The notes beneath the pieces were generated by a model. It was given only the letters and a program-made list of their open reading frames with translations, was not told the origin of the DNA and did not search any database. A DNA stretch of 64,000 nt, taken from positions 396,078,561-396,142,560 of the forward strand of contig OX422208.1 in the NCBI GenBank assembly GCA_949130495.1, read 5' to 3'. The translations under genes and the position numbers were made by a program. This DNA comes from Sambucus nigra (lineage: Eukaryota > Streptophyta > Magnoliopsida > Dipsacales > Adoxaceae). This document shows positions 43,640 to 55,404 of the stretch, in pieces; within the stretch, counting starts at the first letter, position 1; each line of letters opens with the position of its first letter.

Positions 43640-46400
43640 TGGGCCTTGGGAATCGCCCATGTATATTTAAGGGTTTTGAACCCTCATTTTTCCCTCCTTC
43701 CTCAATTCTCTCTCCTGCGCGATAGCATTCTAACAATTTCTCTCTCTAAAGGCATTCTCTTCACGATTCCACTGCAGAGGTCCTTGGTGGTGATTTACTC
43801 GAGTTTTCTTCATTTCCTTCTACTACTTCTTCCTCAGGTATTCTCTGCCATCTTTTTCCCTTCGTTTTTTCCTATTTTTCCCTATTTTTTGTGTTTTCCG
43901 ACGAGCTGAGGGATTTTCAGGCGAGAACTTCATACTTCCAGGGGAACTGTATTTGCCTTAAGTTTCTTGGTTTGATCTTTAAATTGCCTTACTTCACTAG
44001 CCAATATTGTTTGTAGTTTAGGAAGTCTCCCCAAGTGTAGTGTATGCCTCTGATGCTCAGACCCCTCTACCAACTTCCTGAGGAGTTCCCTTCCCTTAGA
44101 GAGAAGAATTTAGAAAAAATCAGACAAATAGAAAGAGCACAGGAGGAGGCTCGTAGATCACAAGAATTCCCTATTAGACCCATCTTTCCACCACCCCTGA
44201 AGGTGGTATATCCTGATCCCTCGGAGTCTTTCAATCAGGCAGAGGTTCCTGCCGATCCAATACCGATGTCTGAGTCTGAGTCTTCCACCTCAGACCCCAT
44301 GTCTGTGGATTCCTTCTAGTCCGAGGTCTCTAGCCGGGCCTCGTCCCATAATAACTCAAGCACCTCAGCCTCTTACTCAGAGGTTGAGATCGTTGAGCTG
44401 AGTGTGGCCATTCCAACACCACTTGACGCCATTCCTCTGTTGGCCTTCACCGGTGCCGAGTTTGCTCAGAGGTTCCCGAGTAACCCATCAACATCTGCTC
44501 CGGCCGACGTTGAGCCAGATGATGATGACGTTGAAAGTGATGTCGACGTCTCTAAGGTGGCCGAGATCGAGAGTACTGTAACTGAGGTAGACCTCCTTTG
44601 CTTCAGATATATGTACTCCATTAGTCCCTCCATAAATCTAAGAAGACCTCTAAGGGAAGAGAGGGCTTATCATGGCTGAGATGGCGAGATCTGCTTATAC
44701 GAGCAGATGTTCAAGTTGGGGTTTCGTCTGCCCATCCATCCCATTATCAAATCTATCCTTTCCTATATCAATTTGGCCCCCTCTCAACTATCCCCTAATG
44801 CCTGGAGGGTCATAATAGGGGCCATAGTCTTATGGACGGCCGTCCACCACTCAGACCTCCCAGTTCAGGTTTTTGTAGGTTGCTATGTGACTTCCTCAGC
44901 CAAAAATCATCCGAGATACTATCATTCTGTAGCTCGGAAGCCTGAAAAAAAGATGCTTCAAATAACTCATACTTCCAACCGTAACTGGAAGCCTCGATAC
45001 TTTTTTGCTTCTGGACCATGGGAATTTGGCCCATGTGCTCCCTCGTCCATTCTAGAGCCGAGGATGCCCCTGAGGTGGGGTAAAGTCACAATGTCTGCAA
45101 GGGCCGACCCTGGCCTGAGGCAAAACCTTCAAAAGGTGAAAGCCCTTCAAGATCAAGGGATACATGGTCTGTTCGTTAAGTTCGAACACTTGATGACCCC
45201 CCACTACCTCTCTGAGACAGGTCTAGGTGGAAGTCCTCTTTCCGAGCTTGGTAAGCGCTTTCTATTTGAAGTTGAACCTCTGAGTTTATTTATGTCTGAT
45301 CTTCTAACTCAGATCTATTAATTTTTGTAGAGCGCCCAAAGGATATCTCAGATGAACTCTGGGAAATGGTTGCACCTAGTTTGACGAGACTTGCAAAGAA
45401 AGCAGGCAGTAATGCTCCTCCCCCAGCTCCCTCTGCCTCAAAGCCCCAAGCCACAAAGGAGAGGGCTTCAACTGAACATGCCCCTAAGGATCAGAGCAGA
45501 AGAAAAAGAGTGTTGATACTGCCATCCCCATCTCTTCAGCAGACGCCTTGTCGGCTCGTCTAGAGCAGTTAAAGAATACTAACAGCATCGTCGACCATAG
45601 TCTGCAGGCCCTAGATGCCTTCTGCTCTACAATGAACGAGGTCAACAAGCGTTTCTTCCGGTCACTTGATACTCCCTTGCTGGTTGAGTTAGGCATCCAC
45701 AGATCCATTCAGGTATGACCTCATATTTCTTTGTAATTTCTAAGTGTAACCTCTGATTTGTCTTTGACTCGTTCATGATCACAAAATCTGCATGGCCTGG
45801 CAGCTATGCACCACCTCTCCAATTGGAATCTGAGGAAGTTGCCCCTCATCTATAAGGGTCAAGAGGTCGAGAAGGTCCAAAGTACTTTGAACGCAGAAAT
45901 TGATAGCCTGAAGTCTCAGTTGGGTGAGTCTGACAAGAAGGTGAAGGGGCTGGAGAAGGAGGTCTCCCAGCTTAAGAAGGACCATGTTGTGTCTCTGAAG
46001 GCCAAGGATGACAGTCTGCAGCAGAAGGTCAGCTCGGTCGTGAAGGCAGCCCTCGATGATGCCTCTAAGGGGATAATAGCCGAGTACAAAAGTTCTGATG
46101 AGTTTATAGGCTTTGGCTTTGAATACCTCGAGAGAGGTATCAAATCTACTACCAAGTGGGCGGCTGTCAAGGAGAATGAGGCTGGCACTTTGAAAGCCTC
46201 TGACTTCATAGGCCTTGGCTTTGCTAATCCTTAGATTACCTAGGCCCTTCAGGAGGTTGAGGAGAAGGCTGCCGAGACTGCCACGTTGGACGGCACAGAG
46301 GTTGGAGGGGCAGACCACCATGATGACGTTGCCGAGGTGACCAACGTCGTCCAGCTTAACCAAACCGAAGACACCAGCATTCCTCCCTCAAACCATTAAT
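43640..46400 (+). pseudogene. Antisense gene of Tat element 2 (gypsy-type 'Transposase_28'-like aORF)
   Basis: The gene runs opposite to gag-pol. Its leader is pyrimidine-rich (43640-44043). Open segments follow at 44044-44319, 44404-44679, 44707-45321, 45366-45563 and 45806-46234. The third contains KLGFRLPIHPIIKSILSY and LAPSQLSPNAWRVIIGAIVL, like the N-terminal block of the plant family annotated as putative gypsy-type transposon protein (PF04195). The last is a strong coiled coil (LNAEIDSLKSQLGESDKKV) ending EYLERGIKS. Likely introns include GT at 45712 to AG ending at 45803 and one ending TTTTTGTAG near 45330. The stop-rich joins make it a pseudogene or an intron-rich gene. Element 3 holds a homologue with an intron at the matching place. 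Confidence 0.65.
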
Positions 46401-46640
46401 GGGCCAAATCTCTGAATATTGTTTGTAACCCCTGAAATTGTGAATCTTGTTTGTAATCCCTGAGCATTTATAATTTCTGAATGAGCATGGTTCTTACTTT
46501 TCCATTCTTTGTAACCTCTGAATATTTATAATCTATGATTGTGTTATTCTCTGAGGAGGATCATCTTCTTTTGTTGAATGTATGTCGTGATGTTTTTTCT
46601 CTGAAGCTTATGCAATGGTGTTTGCTTAAACCAAATTAGT
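46401..46640 (+). other. 3' untranslated region of the element 2 antisense gene
   Basis: After the last coding stretch (AACCATTAATGGGCC near 46390) comes a loose repeat of TTTGTAACCCCTGAA and CTGAATATTTATAA phrases. No protein is readable. Confidence 0.5.
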
Positions 46641-48275
46641 AGTCTGACCTCAGACCTCGTCACCACTAAATGATGTTATAAGGGTCTGAGGTAATCACCT
46701 AAGATGTTATCATCATAATTAATCTCACCAAATAAATGATGTTAAGGGTCTGAGTTCATCTCATTATGGTGTCTGACCTCAGGCCTTGTCACCACAGAGT
46801 GATGTTATAAGGGCCTGAGGTCATCACCTAAGATGTTATCCTCATAATTAATCTCACCAAATTAATGTTGTTAAGGGTCTGAGGTCATCTCATTATGGTG
46901 TCTGAGCTCAGACCTCGTCACCACTGAGTGATGTTATAAGGGTCTGAGATCATCACCTAAGATGTTATCCTCACAATTAATCTCACCAAATTAATGATGT
47001 TAAGGGTCTGAGGTCATCTCATTATGGTGTCTGAGCTCAGACCTCGTCACCACTGAGTGATGTTATAAGGGTCTGAGGTCATCACCTAAGATGTTATCCT
47101 CACAATTAATCTCACCAAATTAATGATGTTAAGGATCTGAGGTTATCTCATTATGGTGTCTGATCTCAGACCTCGTCACCACTGAATGGTGTTATGAAGG
47201 TCTGAGGTCATCACCTAAGATGTTATCCTCACAATTAATCTCACCAAATTAATGATGTTAAGGGTCTGAGGTCATCTCATTATGGTGTCTGAGCTCAGAC
47301 CTCGTCACCACTGAGTGATGTTATAAGGGTCTGAGATCATCACCTAAGATGTTATCCTCATAATTAATCTCACAAAATTAATGATGTTAAGGGTCTGAGG
47401 ACATCTCATTATGATGTCTGAGCTCAGACCTCGTCACCACTGAATGGTGTTATGAAGGTCTGAGGTCATCACCCAATGTGTTATCCCCATTATTAATCTC
47501 ACCAAATTAATGATGTTAAGGGTCTGAGGTCATCCCATTATGGTGTCTGAGCTCGGACCTCGTCACCACTGAATGGTGTTATGAAGGTCTGAGGTCATCA
47601 CCTAAGGTGTTATCCCCATAATTAATCTCACCAAATTAATGATGTTAAGGGTCCGAGGTCATCCCATTATGGTGTCTGAGCTCAGACCTCGTCACCACTG
47701 AATGGTGTTATGAAGGTCTGAGGTCATCACCCAAGGTGTTATCCCCATAATTAATCTCACCAAATTAATGATGTTAAGGGTCTGAGGTCATCCCATTATG
47801 GTGTCTGAGCTCAGACCTCGTCACCACTGAATGGTGTTATGAAGGTATGAGGTCATCACCTAAGATGTTATCCCCATAATTAATCTCACCAAATTAATGA
47901 TGTTAATGGCCTGAGGACATCTCATTATGGTGTCTGAGCTCAGACCTCGTCACCGCTGAATGGTGTTATGAAGGTCTGAGGTCATCACCTAAGATGTTAT
48001 CCCCATAATCTCACCAAATTAATGATGTTAAGGGTCTGAGGTCATCCCATTATGGTGTCTGATCTCAGACCTCGTCACCACTGAATGGTGTTATAAGGGT
48101 TTGAGGTCATCGCCTAAGATGTTATCCCCACAATTAATCTCACCAAATTAATGATGCTAAGGGTCTGAGGTCATCCCATTATGGTGTTTGCGCTCAGACC
48201 TCGTCACCACTGAATGGTGTTATGAAGGTCTGAGGTAATCACCTAAGATGTTATCCTCATAAATTTCTGACAAGT
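46641..48275. repeat. 129-bp tandem array, about 13 units
   Basis: The phrase CAGACCTCGTCACC recurs at 46651, 46780, 46909 and 47038 and on to 48195, a period of 129 bp. Each unit contains GTCTGAGCTCAGAC, a perfect 14-bp palindrome in most copies, and the inverted pair AGGTCTGAGGTCAT / CAGACCT. It fills the gap between the antisense gene's 3' end and the end of integrase. It is not related in sequence to the 56-bp array in element 1. Confidence 0.93.
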
Positions 48276-48327
48276 GCAAAATGAAGCAAGGACCACCATG
48301 GGAACTGATCTTTTATTAATAACATCT

Positions 48328-49605
48328 TCATGATAAGATGGTACATTTACACAACTTTATGCAACATAATATGTAATACTTCTTTAGGTGATCAGCATTC
48401 CATGGGTTAGCGAAAGGTTCTCCTTCTAGATTTTTTAACCTGTAAGTGCCAGGCACAACCTCTTCTGTCACTTTGTAGGGACCATGCCAGTTTGGGTGGA
48501 GTTTGTTTGCATTATATAAGGTCTTCTTTAGCACTAGGTATCCCACTGCAATGGGTCTTAACTTCACCCTCTGGTTGTAGAATTTCGCTGCCCTCTGTTG
48601 GTAAGCTGCTTGTCTGACCTCCGCGTGCTCTCTTCTTTCATCGATAAGATCTAGGTCTATCCTCCTCTCTTCCCCATTATTATCAGGGTCATAGGTCTAA
48701 ATCCTATGAGTTGGGAGCCCTACTTCCGTTGGTATGACGGCCTCTGAGCCATGTGCCAACATGAACGGGGTTTCTACTGTCGGTGTCCTTGCCGTGGTTC
48801 TGTAGGCCCATAACACAGCGTAGACCTCTTCAGTCCATCTTCCCTTCGCATCTTCTAACCTCTTCTTGATTCCATCAAGAATTGTTCTATTTGTGACCTC
48901 GGTCTGACCGTTTGCCTGAGGTCGGCCAGGAGATGAGAAGAACTGCTTTATTCCCACTCTTAGGCAATACTTTTCTAAAGAGGAGTTCTTGAACTGGGTC
49001 CCATTGTCCGAGGTGAGAGTGTTTGGGAGGACGTATCTGCATATGATATTCTTCCAAATAAATTGGAAGGTCTTCTACTTTGTGATCATTATCATCGGCT
49101 CTGCCTCCACCCACTTTGAAAAGTAGTCGATGGCAACTATTAAGAATCTATAATTGTTGGCAGCTCTTGGCAGGGGTCCTACTAAGTCAATTCCTCATAC
49201 TGCAAATGGCCATGGAGAAGTGATTGACATCATAGGCTGATGAGGTTGATGAGGGATAGCGGCAAATCTCTGACATTTATCACATTTCCTCACATAGGCT
49301 GCAGCGTCCTTGGACAGGGTTGGCCACTTGTACCCCTGGGTGATGATTCTTTTGGCCAAGGGTCTTCCCCCTATGTGGCTAGAGCAAGAACCCTCATGGA
49401 CTTCCTGTAAGACCCGGGTAACTTCCGTGGGGTGCACACATCTAAGGAGGGGTAGTAGGAATCCTTTCGTGTATAAGACGTCTCCTACTACTGAGAACTT
49501 GGCAGCCTTACATCTCAATTTTCGCCTCTCTAACTTGGATTCAGGAAGCTCTCCCTCTCTGATATATCTGATGAGGGGGTCCATCCATGAGTCTCCTAGG
49601 TTCAA
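48328..49605 (-). pseudogene. Integrase of Tat element 2
   Basis: The zinc-binding region at 49195-49605 keeps His, His and the Cys pair (EVHEGSCSSHIGG, then RKCDKCQRFA). The core keeps Asp in GIDLVGP, Asp in TLTSDNGTQFK and Glu in ANGQTEVTN. The C terminus at 48328-48567 has LHPNWHGPYKVTEEV and ends NPWNADHLKKYYI. A TGA directly before GIDLVGP (near 49190), a TAG near 49076 and a stop near 48696 break the frame. Confidence 0.88.
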
Positions 49606-50005
49606 ATTGTGACAAGGGTTACATACCTCTTCTTGCTCAATGGTTGATTGGCCTGGAATAGACTCTTTATCTCTGTTTCATTGGCCTGGCATCTTTGGAC
49701 ACGTTGAGCTTGTGACTCATAACTTTAGGGTCGATGCCGGGCATGTCTGCGTGACTCCATGCGAAGACATTATGTCTCCTCCTGAGGAAGTTTATCAGCT
49801 CTTCCTTGATTTCTGCCTTTAGGGCTTTACCGACCTGGACGGTTTTTTTTGGCTCGTCCTCTTTGAGGACGATGGATTCTACCTCTTCTGCGGCCTCTCC
49901 CTTTTTTAATTTTGTCTCATCTCTTGGTTCAAGCGTATCAATGCTATAAGTGGTGGTTGCCCTCTTATGGGCCTCTCTCTCTCTTCGGCCGAGTTGAAGT
50001 AACAT
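49606..50005 (-). pseudogene. RT start joined to integrase by internal deletion
   Basis: The minus strand reads the protease-RT linker and FAWSHADMPGIDPKVMSHKL, the start of RT, up to about 49667. Within some 60 bp the integrase leader begins. RT palm, RNase H and aRNH, present in elements 1 and 3, are missing (about 2 kb). ATTGGCCTGG occurs at 49647-49656 and 49680-49689 beside the junction, a possible microhomology trace. Confidence 0.8.
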
Positions 50006-50547
50006 TCTCGCGCTGTGGTCTGGTCACCTTGCACTTCCCCTACCCCATAGGGAGTCGGGAATTTTTGCATATGATGAACCGTCGACGGCATAGCTTCAAA
50101 CTCTTTAAGGGAAACCCTTCCTATGATGAGGTTATAGGCCGAAAATACGTTCTCGTCCATGACGAAAATTTTTATCTTCTTGGTCAGCCTCTTAGGCCAC
50201 TCACCACCCATCCGTACGTCCATCTCATACATGCCCAAGGGGTGGACCTTTTCGCCACTGAAGCCTATCAATGGGTGATGATAGGGTACTAGCCTTGATC
50301 TACTAAGACCTAGGCTCTTGAAGTAAGGCCAAAACATCACGTCCGCCGAGCTCCCCCCGTCTACGAGGATCCTATGCACCTCGCACCCATGCACCCTTGT
50401 TGTTATGACCAGAGGGTCGCCATGGGGGGCTAAGATACCCTTGAAGTCAAGTCTGGAGAACCCAACTACAAGGGTGTCCATGTCTACTTTCTTCCTCTTC
50501 TGCACTGTATCGGAAGACGTTAGATTCATAACTTCAAGCTTGGCCAC
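50006..50547 (-). pseudogene. Aspartic protease of Tat element 2
   Basis: HRILVDGGSSADVMFW is the active-site region in the form seen in Tat/Athila-type elements, with Asp-Gly-Gly-Ser in place of Asp-Thr-Gly-Ala. NLIIGRVSLKEFEAMPS is the downstream ILGR-like block. This is one of the best-preserved parts of element 2. It overlaps the start of the next reading frame and would process the polyprotein. Confidence 0.85.
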
Positions 50548-50599
50548 TGACCTGGCCTCTGCTACGTGAGCCTTCCTATCAGCTACTTCAGAGCCACCT

Positions 50600-52494
50600 C
50601 CTGTAAATCCTCCTCATATGGTGTCAACACCAAACGAGATCATACCAACCCTCTTCACCAGGGTGTTGTCATCTTTCGGCGGAAGATCTGGATCGTCTTC
50701 ATCATCACCTTCTGAATCATCACCTCTTCTGGCCGGGACATTGTCACGGAATTTGTCATTTCTCCTTTTCTTAGGGTCATCTCTTCCACCCTTAGGAGCC
50801 TTACCATCCACATACTTCCTCAACTTTCCAGATTTTTGCATTTTTTAATCTCATCCTTCAAGGCGAAGCATCTGTCCATGACATGGCCATGATCCTGGTG
50901 GAACTCGCACCATAGGTTTTTGTTCCTCTTATGTGGTGGGTCTTTCAGTTTCTCTGGCCATCTCAGAGTCCTGTCATTCTTAATCTCGTTGAGGATGTGC
51001 TCGTAGCTTACAGTCAGAGGAGTATAGTGAGCGAACTTATCATCACCCAACCTCTTCTTCCCATCTTTCTTGTTTTGGAACTTTCCACTTCCATCGCGGT
51101 TCTCATCCTCATACTTGGCGGCCATTGCCTCTTCTGCATTCATTACTTTCCCCGCGGTTTCCAGGAGCTCCGCCATAGACCTAGGGGGTCTTCCGCAAGT
51201 TTTCACAACATCTTCCCTTTCTGTAGACCCCCTACGAGGGCGGTCATGGCTATGTTCTCTTCATAATCTTCGACCTCTAACTTATCTTTGTTGAATCTCG
51301 CTATGTAGTCTCTTAGGCTCTCATCCTTGCCCTGCTTGACATACAGCAGGTGAGTAGTCTTCTTTTGAGGTCTCACCCCAAAGCAGAAGTTGTGGATGAA
51401 TCGTTCAGCTAAGCCTTTGAAGTTCTCAATTGAGTTCTTCGGAAGGGAGGTGAACCAGCTGTGTGCTTCCCCTGTTAAGGTCCCAGAGAAGGCCCTACAC
51501 TTCATCTCATCGGGCATCGAGTAGATGTCTGCTGCTAACTGATACATCTCGATGTGATGTACATGGTTAGTGCTGCCATCATACTTGGGAGACATTGTAG
51601 GAGGCTTGAACTTAACTGGGGTTAGGAAGTCCATTATCCTAGCCACAAATGGAGAGCCCTCTGAGTAACCCCTTTGTAATGGGTCCCTGCTTTTAATGAG
51701 GTCTCCTATCTTCTCCTCAAGGCGCTGGATAGAGTCATTCCACGGTCTTCTGCCATCGACCTGGCCGAGGTTGTCCCCAACCACCTCCATGGGATGGACC
51801 CAGGGTTCCCCTGCCGCGGTACGTCGGCTGTTGACCTCTTTGTGTTCCCTACCTCTTCTTTCACAGTGTCAGCCTTGGTCTGGACGACCCAGTTTGTTTC
51901 CTCTCTGAGAGCCTGCCACGCTCCTCGATCTCGATAATCTCTGTCTTAAGTCATTCATTGGGCCCAAACCTCTCAAAGGCTGACCCTCTACTCAACCTAT
52001 CAAAGGCAGACCCTCTTTGTTGAGCCTCTTCACCTCTTCAGCCGACACAACCTTGACTTTGCTGAAGAGGTCGTACAGTGTTATTCGACACCATACGGCT
52101 CCCAACAGTCTTTCGGGGCCTCTTTCGCCTCTAGATCGTCATACCTGTCCTCGGGGCAAGGGTTTCCTTGGCTCCCCAGGCGTAAGCACCTAGGGTCAGC
52201 AACATCCCTTCTCCGTTGGGGTGCAGGCTGGTCCTTCATTGGTGCTTGGGGTGGTCCCCTGGCGTCAGGATGAGGCTGAACAGCCGCCGGAGTGATCATA
52301 TCCGGTGAGACTCCGGGTGGCCTCATCATAGTTTGGCTGAGCTGTGTAAATTGTTCCTGCACAGCTTGTTGTGTTGCAGCTAAAGACCTCAAGGCTGCAG
52401 CTACCTCCGCCATTTCGGACTGGGGCGGCGCCTGACTGGAACTAGGCCCTCCAACTCCAGGTGACGGAAGAGGCGGTGGTAATTCTGGTGCCAT
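50600..52494 (-). pseudogene. Gag of Tat element 2
   Basis: A Pro/Gln-rich N terminus starts at ATG 52492-52494 (MAPELPPPLPSPGVGG). It meets a stop at 52079-52081 after EPYGVE, then the frame resumes. The gag core is at 51203-51790 with FKPPTMSPKYDGS and AFSGTLTGEAHSWF. The zinc-finger-like CEFHQDHGHVMDRC is at about 50870-50915. The C terminus is acidic (SEGDDEDDPDLPPKDD). Frameshifts near 51203 and 50830 separate the parts. Confidence 0.88.
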
Positions 52495-52650
52495 ATGTTG
52501 ACACTATAGAGCTTGAGTAGCAGATGAGCTTAGTACCTCAAAGGACCTCTTTCAATGGTGAAGCAGCTCCACGCAAGGGGTGGTGCCTGGTTCACCACCA
52601 GAGTCTTCGATGAGGTTAAGCTGAAGAAGAGGAAGAGATAGCTTCTCTCG
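52495..52650 (-). other. 5' untranslated leader of Tat element 2
   Basis: About 160 bp between the primer site and the gag ATG, with no conserved coding signal. Confidence 0.6.
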
Positions 52651-52668
52651 TTCCCACAGACGGCGCCA
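52651..52668 (-). other. Primer binding site of Tat element 2
   Basis: The minus strand reads TGGCGCCGTCTGTGGGAA three bases after the LTR. The TGGCGCCGT start is shared with sites complementary to the 3' end of tRNA-Asp in related plant elements; only the first part matches, so tRNA identity is tentative. Confidence 0.8.
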
Positions 52669-52671
52669 AAA

Positions 52672-53591
52672 TGATGATGCTAGAATTAGCACCACCAGAT
52701 AAGGTGTTTTCAAGCTCAATCTAAGAACAATAATGGCAGCATAGTTATGTAAAAGGTAAGAGAATGAGATGAGGAGAAGAGGAGAGAGCACCAGAATATA
52801 AGTGGTTCAGCCTAAATTGGCCTACGTCCACTGTGTGTGTGAATAACTTTACTGTAATAAGGCACTGAAGGCCATGGATACAATCTCTCAAGCTCTCTCT
52901 CTCTACTGTGTATATAGACAGAGTTTCAGCTAGGGTTGTATTTTTGGATCCTTTGCAAGATAGAGGATGACCTCTATATATAGTACCTAGGGGGTGTAAT
53001 GTACCCCCCATGCATATAATGTGCATGTGTGTGTTTGCCTCACCAATATGGGAAAGCCATATGTCACTGTCACATGTAGAGAATAATGATGAAATATTAT
53101 CCCCACGTGTGGGGAATAATCTTATTATAACTGATATGTGTCCACGTGCCCTTATCCAAATGTCAACAGATGCTCGGCTACCGTGCTTGGTGCATGACCT
53201 CGGCCAAGGAGAGGCCGAGGTTAACAATTCTAGTTTCTCATTCAATCCGAGATGAGCCATTGGGCCTCGGCTTAATCCTAGCCGAGGCAATGGACAAGGT
53301 CGTCCTAAGCCGAGGTTGAGCTGGTCTGTTTGGAGCATTAACTGATATCTTGATGATGATGACATTGGTAAAAAGGCTTCTTGTGAGCTCGGCCTACATC
53401 TGGCCGAGGTTACCATTCCCAGGTATACGAGAGTGCTGCTGATCCTTGTGATGTGTGCGATGTCCCTTCGAGAGGCTGGTGGTAGTGTCGGCCTGGGCCG
53501 ATCTTGCTATGGCCGAGGGCTGATGTCGCATGCCCAAGGCTTGTCCAGTGTCGGCCATGATCTCGGCCGAGGTCACACTTGGGGCATATCA
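52672..53591 (-). repeat. 5' LTR of Tat element 2
   Basis: The plus strand starts TGATGATGCTAG and ends GGGGCATATCA like the left copy. The TATA box CTATATATAG is at 52974-52983 on the minus strand. It lacks a 20-bp segment present in the left LTR near 43430-43455. Confidence 0.93.
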
Positions 53592-54486
53592 AATTCGTAT
53601 TGACCTAAATTTGTGACTTTGCGGAGAAAAATCTTTGATAACTATGATAAAAAAGTTGACTGCTTTTCTTAAGCTAGTTGGATTCAATCTCCTCTCCACA
53701 AATAGGACGACCCAAGTAACCATGTACATTGCACCCAGATAAGGTACCATATACAAGAAAATCATAAATTACCCATATCAACATAGCTCTCAAAGTGAAT
53801 TCCTCCTATTTGTATGAGTCGAAATGCTCTCACACATTTAACCCATAACTCATTCAATTCATTTATAAGTGGCGCTAAGAAAACATCAATGTCACTACCA
53901 GGTGCTTTTGGACCTGGTATTAACAACGTTAAAATTGAGAACTTATTTCTCATACACAACGACGGGGGGAAATTTAAAGGTGCAACGAACACTAGCCATA
54001 TATACTCTTGTCTGTGCTCAATTTGCCAAACAGGTTAAATCTATTGGTTGATATTTCGAGGCGAACGTTGCGTATTTCTTTAGCAAAGTTCGAGTATCGA
54101 TGATTTGCAGATTTCCACACAAATGAATCAATCGGATGTCTTATGAGATTCTCACCCACCTCTGCTCGACCATGACAAGTCATTACCTCTTCTATCTAAG
54201 GTATAGTGTAAAGTCTCTTCAATCGAGGACCTAAAGGGAAATACTTTAACACCTTCTTGGGTATCTTATTATCTACTTTCAATAAGTGTTTATTGTGTAC
54301 TATCATGTTTTGTTCATATCTAGGTTCCTTACATACAAGACAAACTCGTTTGTCCTTGGGCTCCTTAGAGTATAAAACATAGCCATACTTGTAACAATGA
54401 ATTAATTTGTATTTAATACCCAAACCTTTCAAATTACGCTTCACGGTAGGATAATTGATTGGAAATGTATTTTCTTTCGGGAGCAA
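53592..54486 (-). pseudogene. TNP2-like transposase core, first half
   Basis: At 54196-54486 the reading includes YKYGYVLYSKEP, CLVCKEPRYEQN and KKVLKYFPLGPRLKRLY, the Cys-containing and PRLxRL blocks of TNP2. At 53762-53992 NFPPSLCMRNKFSILTLLIP is followed by GPKAPGSDIDVFLAPLINEL, the most conserved CACTA transposase motif. The gene is interrupted by a stop near 54195 and then by Tat element 2. TNP2-type transposases cut the element ends. Confidence 0.9.
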
Positions 54487-54774
54487 ATCTTTTGCTCAAA
54501 AGAGTATTGCTGTCGAACTTATCTTCGACAAGCCAAACTGGCTCTTTAAGTTGTGAAACCCAACCATGGCATATAATATTGTGTGGTCGGGGTTGGAGTT
54601 ACGGTATAATGGTGTTGCAGTTGCTTCTTTAACCGTATATAATCCCTATCTTGGTCACTAGTGTTGTCAACATGATCCTCACATCCTAAATCATTCCCTC
54701 TACTATCTTGCTTTTCTTGTGTTGCATATACTTCGTACGTATCATTTTATGATATCGTTTAACCTAGCATGTAC
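54487..54774 (-). pseudogene. Degenerate part of the CACTA transposase
   Basis: This 290-bp link between the N-terminal domain and the core has no long frame. Short acidic readings consistent with the usual variable linker can be made out, with stops. Confidence 0.4.
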
Positions 54775-55075
54775 TTAAGGGTCACCATCTGCGTGAACCA
54801 TTTCAGGGATAAGTATTTCTGCTGGCATATACTTAAAATCCCTCTCCCCTTGGAAATTCCAAAACGTGTAGTCATCTTGCATACCCCAATGAAACAAATG
54901 TACTTTTACCCCTTTCAAATGTTTACCATTTTTACAACGATTGCACGGGCATGAAATAATATCAGTTTTGAGATTCTTCATTGCATAATCCACAAAATCT
55001 TTAACCCCACTAATGTATACTTGCCCCACTCTACAACTTTCACCTATCCACTCTTTATATTATGGAAACCCCATT
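54775..55075 (-). pseudogene. Transposase-associated N-terminal domain of the CACTA transposase
   Basis: The minus strand reads YKEWIGESCRVGQVYISGV, then IISCPCNRCKNGKHLKG and HLFHWGMQDDYTFWNFQGE. The CPC-x2-C pattern and the W-x-F-x-GE end match the domain found at the start of plant TNP2 proteins. A stop just before YKEWI separates it from a possible ATG at about 55072. Confidence 0.85.
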
Positions 55076-55337
55076 AATTCTACAATACAAACAAATAGAA
55101 ACTTAGTAAACTATAAAACTAAATGAATATGTCCTTTATAATGAAAAATGGCATACATACATATATGCTTAACACAAGTATTTTAGTAAAAACATTTATC
55201 TACGAAATCAAACATAAATAAATCGAAAACTCAAACATATGAAATAGTAAGTTCACTTATTATATAACAAGAGATATGTGAGGGAAAATAGGTGTATTGA
55301 GTGGAAAATATCAAGTTAACTTGTGTATTGAGTGGCA

Positions 55338-55404
<67 letters not shown>

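Larger units (their letters stand above)
42527..53591 (-). mobile_element. Tat-like Ty3/Gypsy retrotransposon 2, complete ends, RT deleted
   Basis: Two LTRs (941 and 920 bp) bound the element. Sense is minus: 5' LTR at right, primer site, gag, protease, RT start, integrase, tandem array, plus-strand antisense gene, polypurine tract and 3' LTR at left. RT proper, RNase H and aRNH are missing. LTRs differ at about 43 positions plus a 20-bp indel by eye count, so it is older than the Copia-like element. The expected 5-bp TSD is absent: CCAAG lies on the left and AATTC on the right. Confidence 0.93.
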
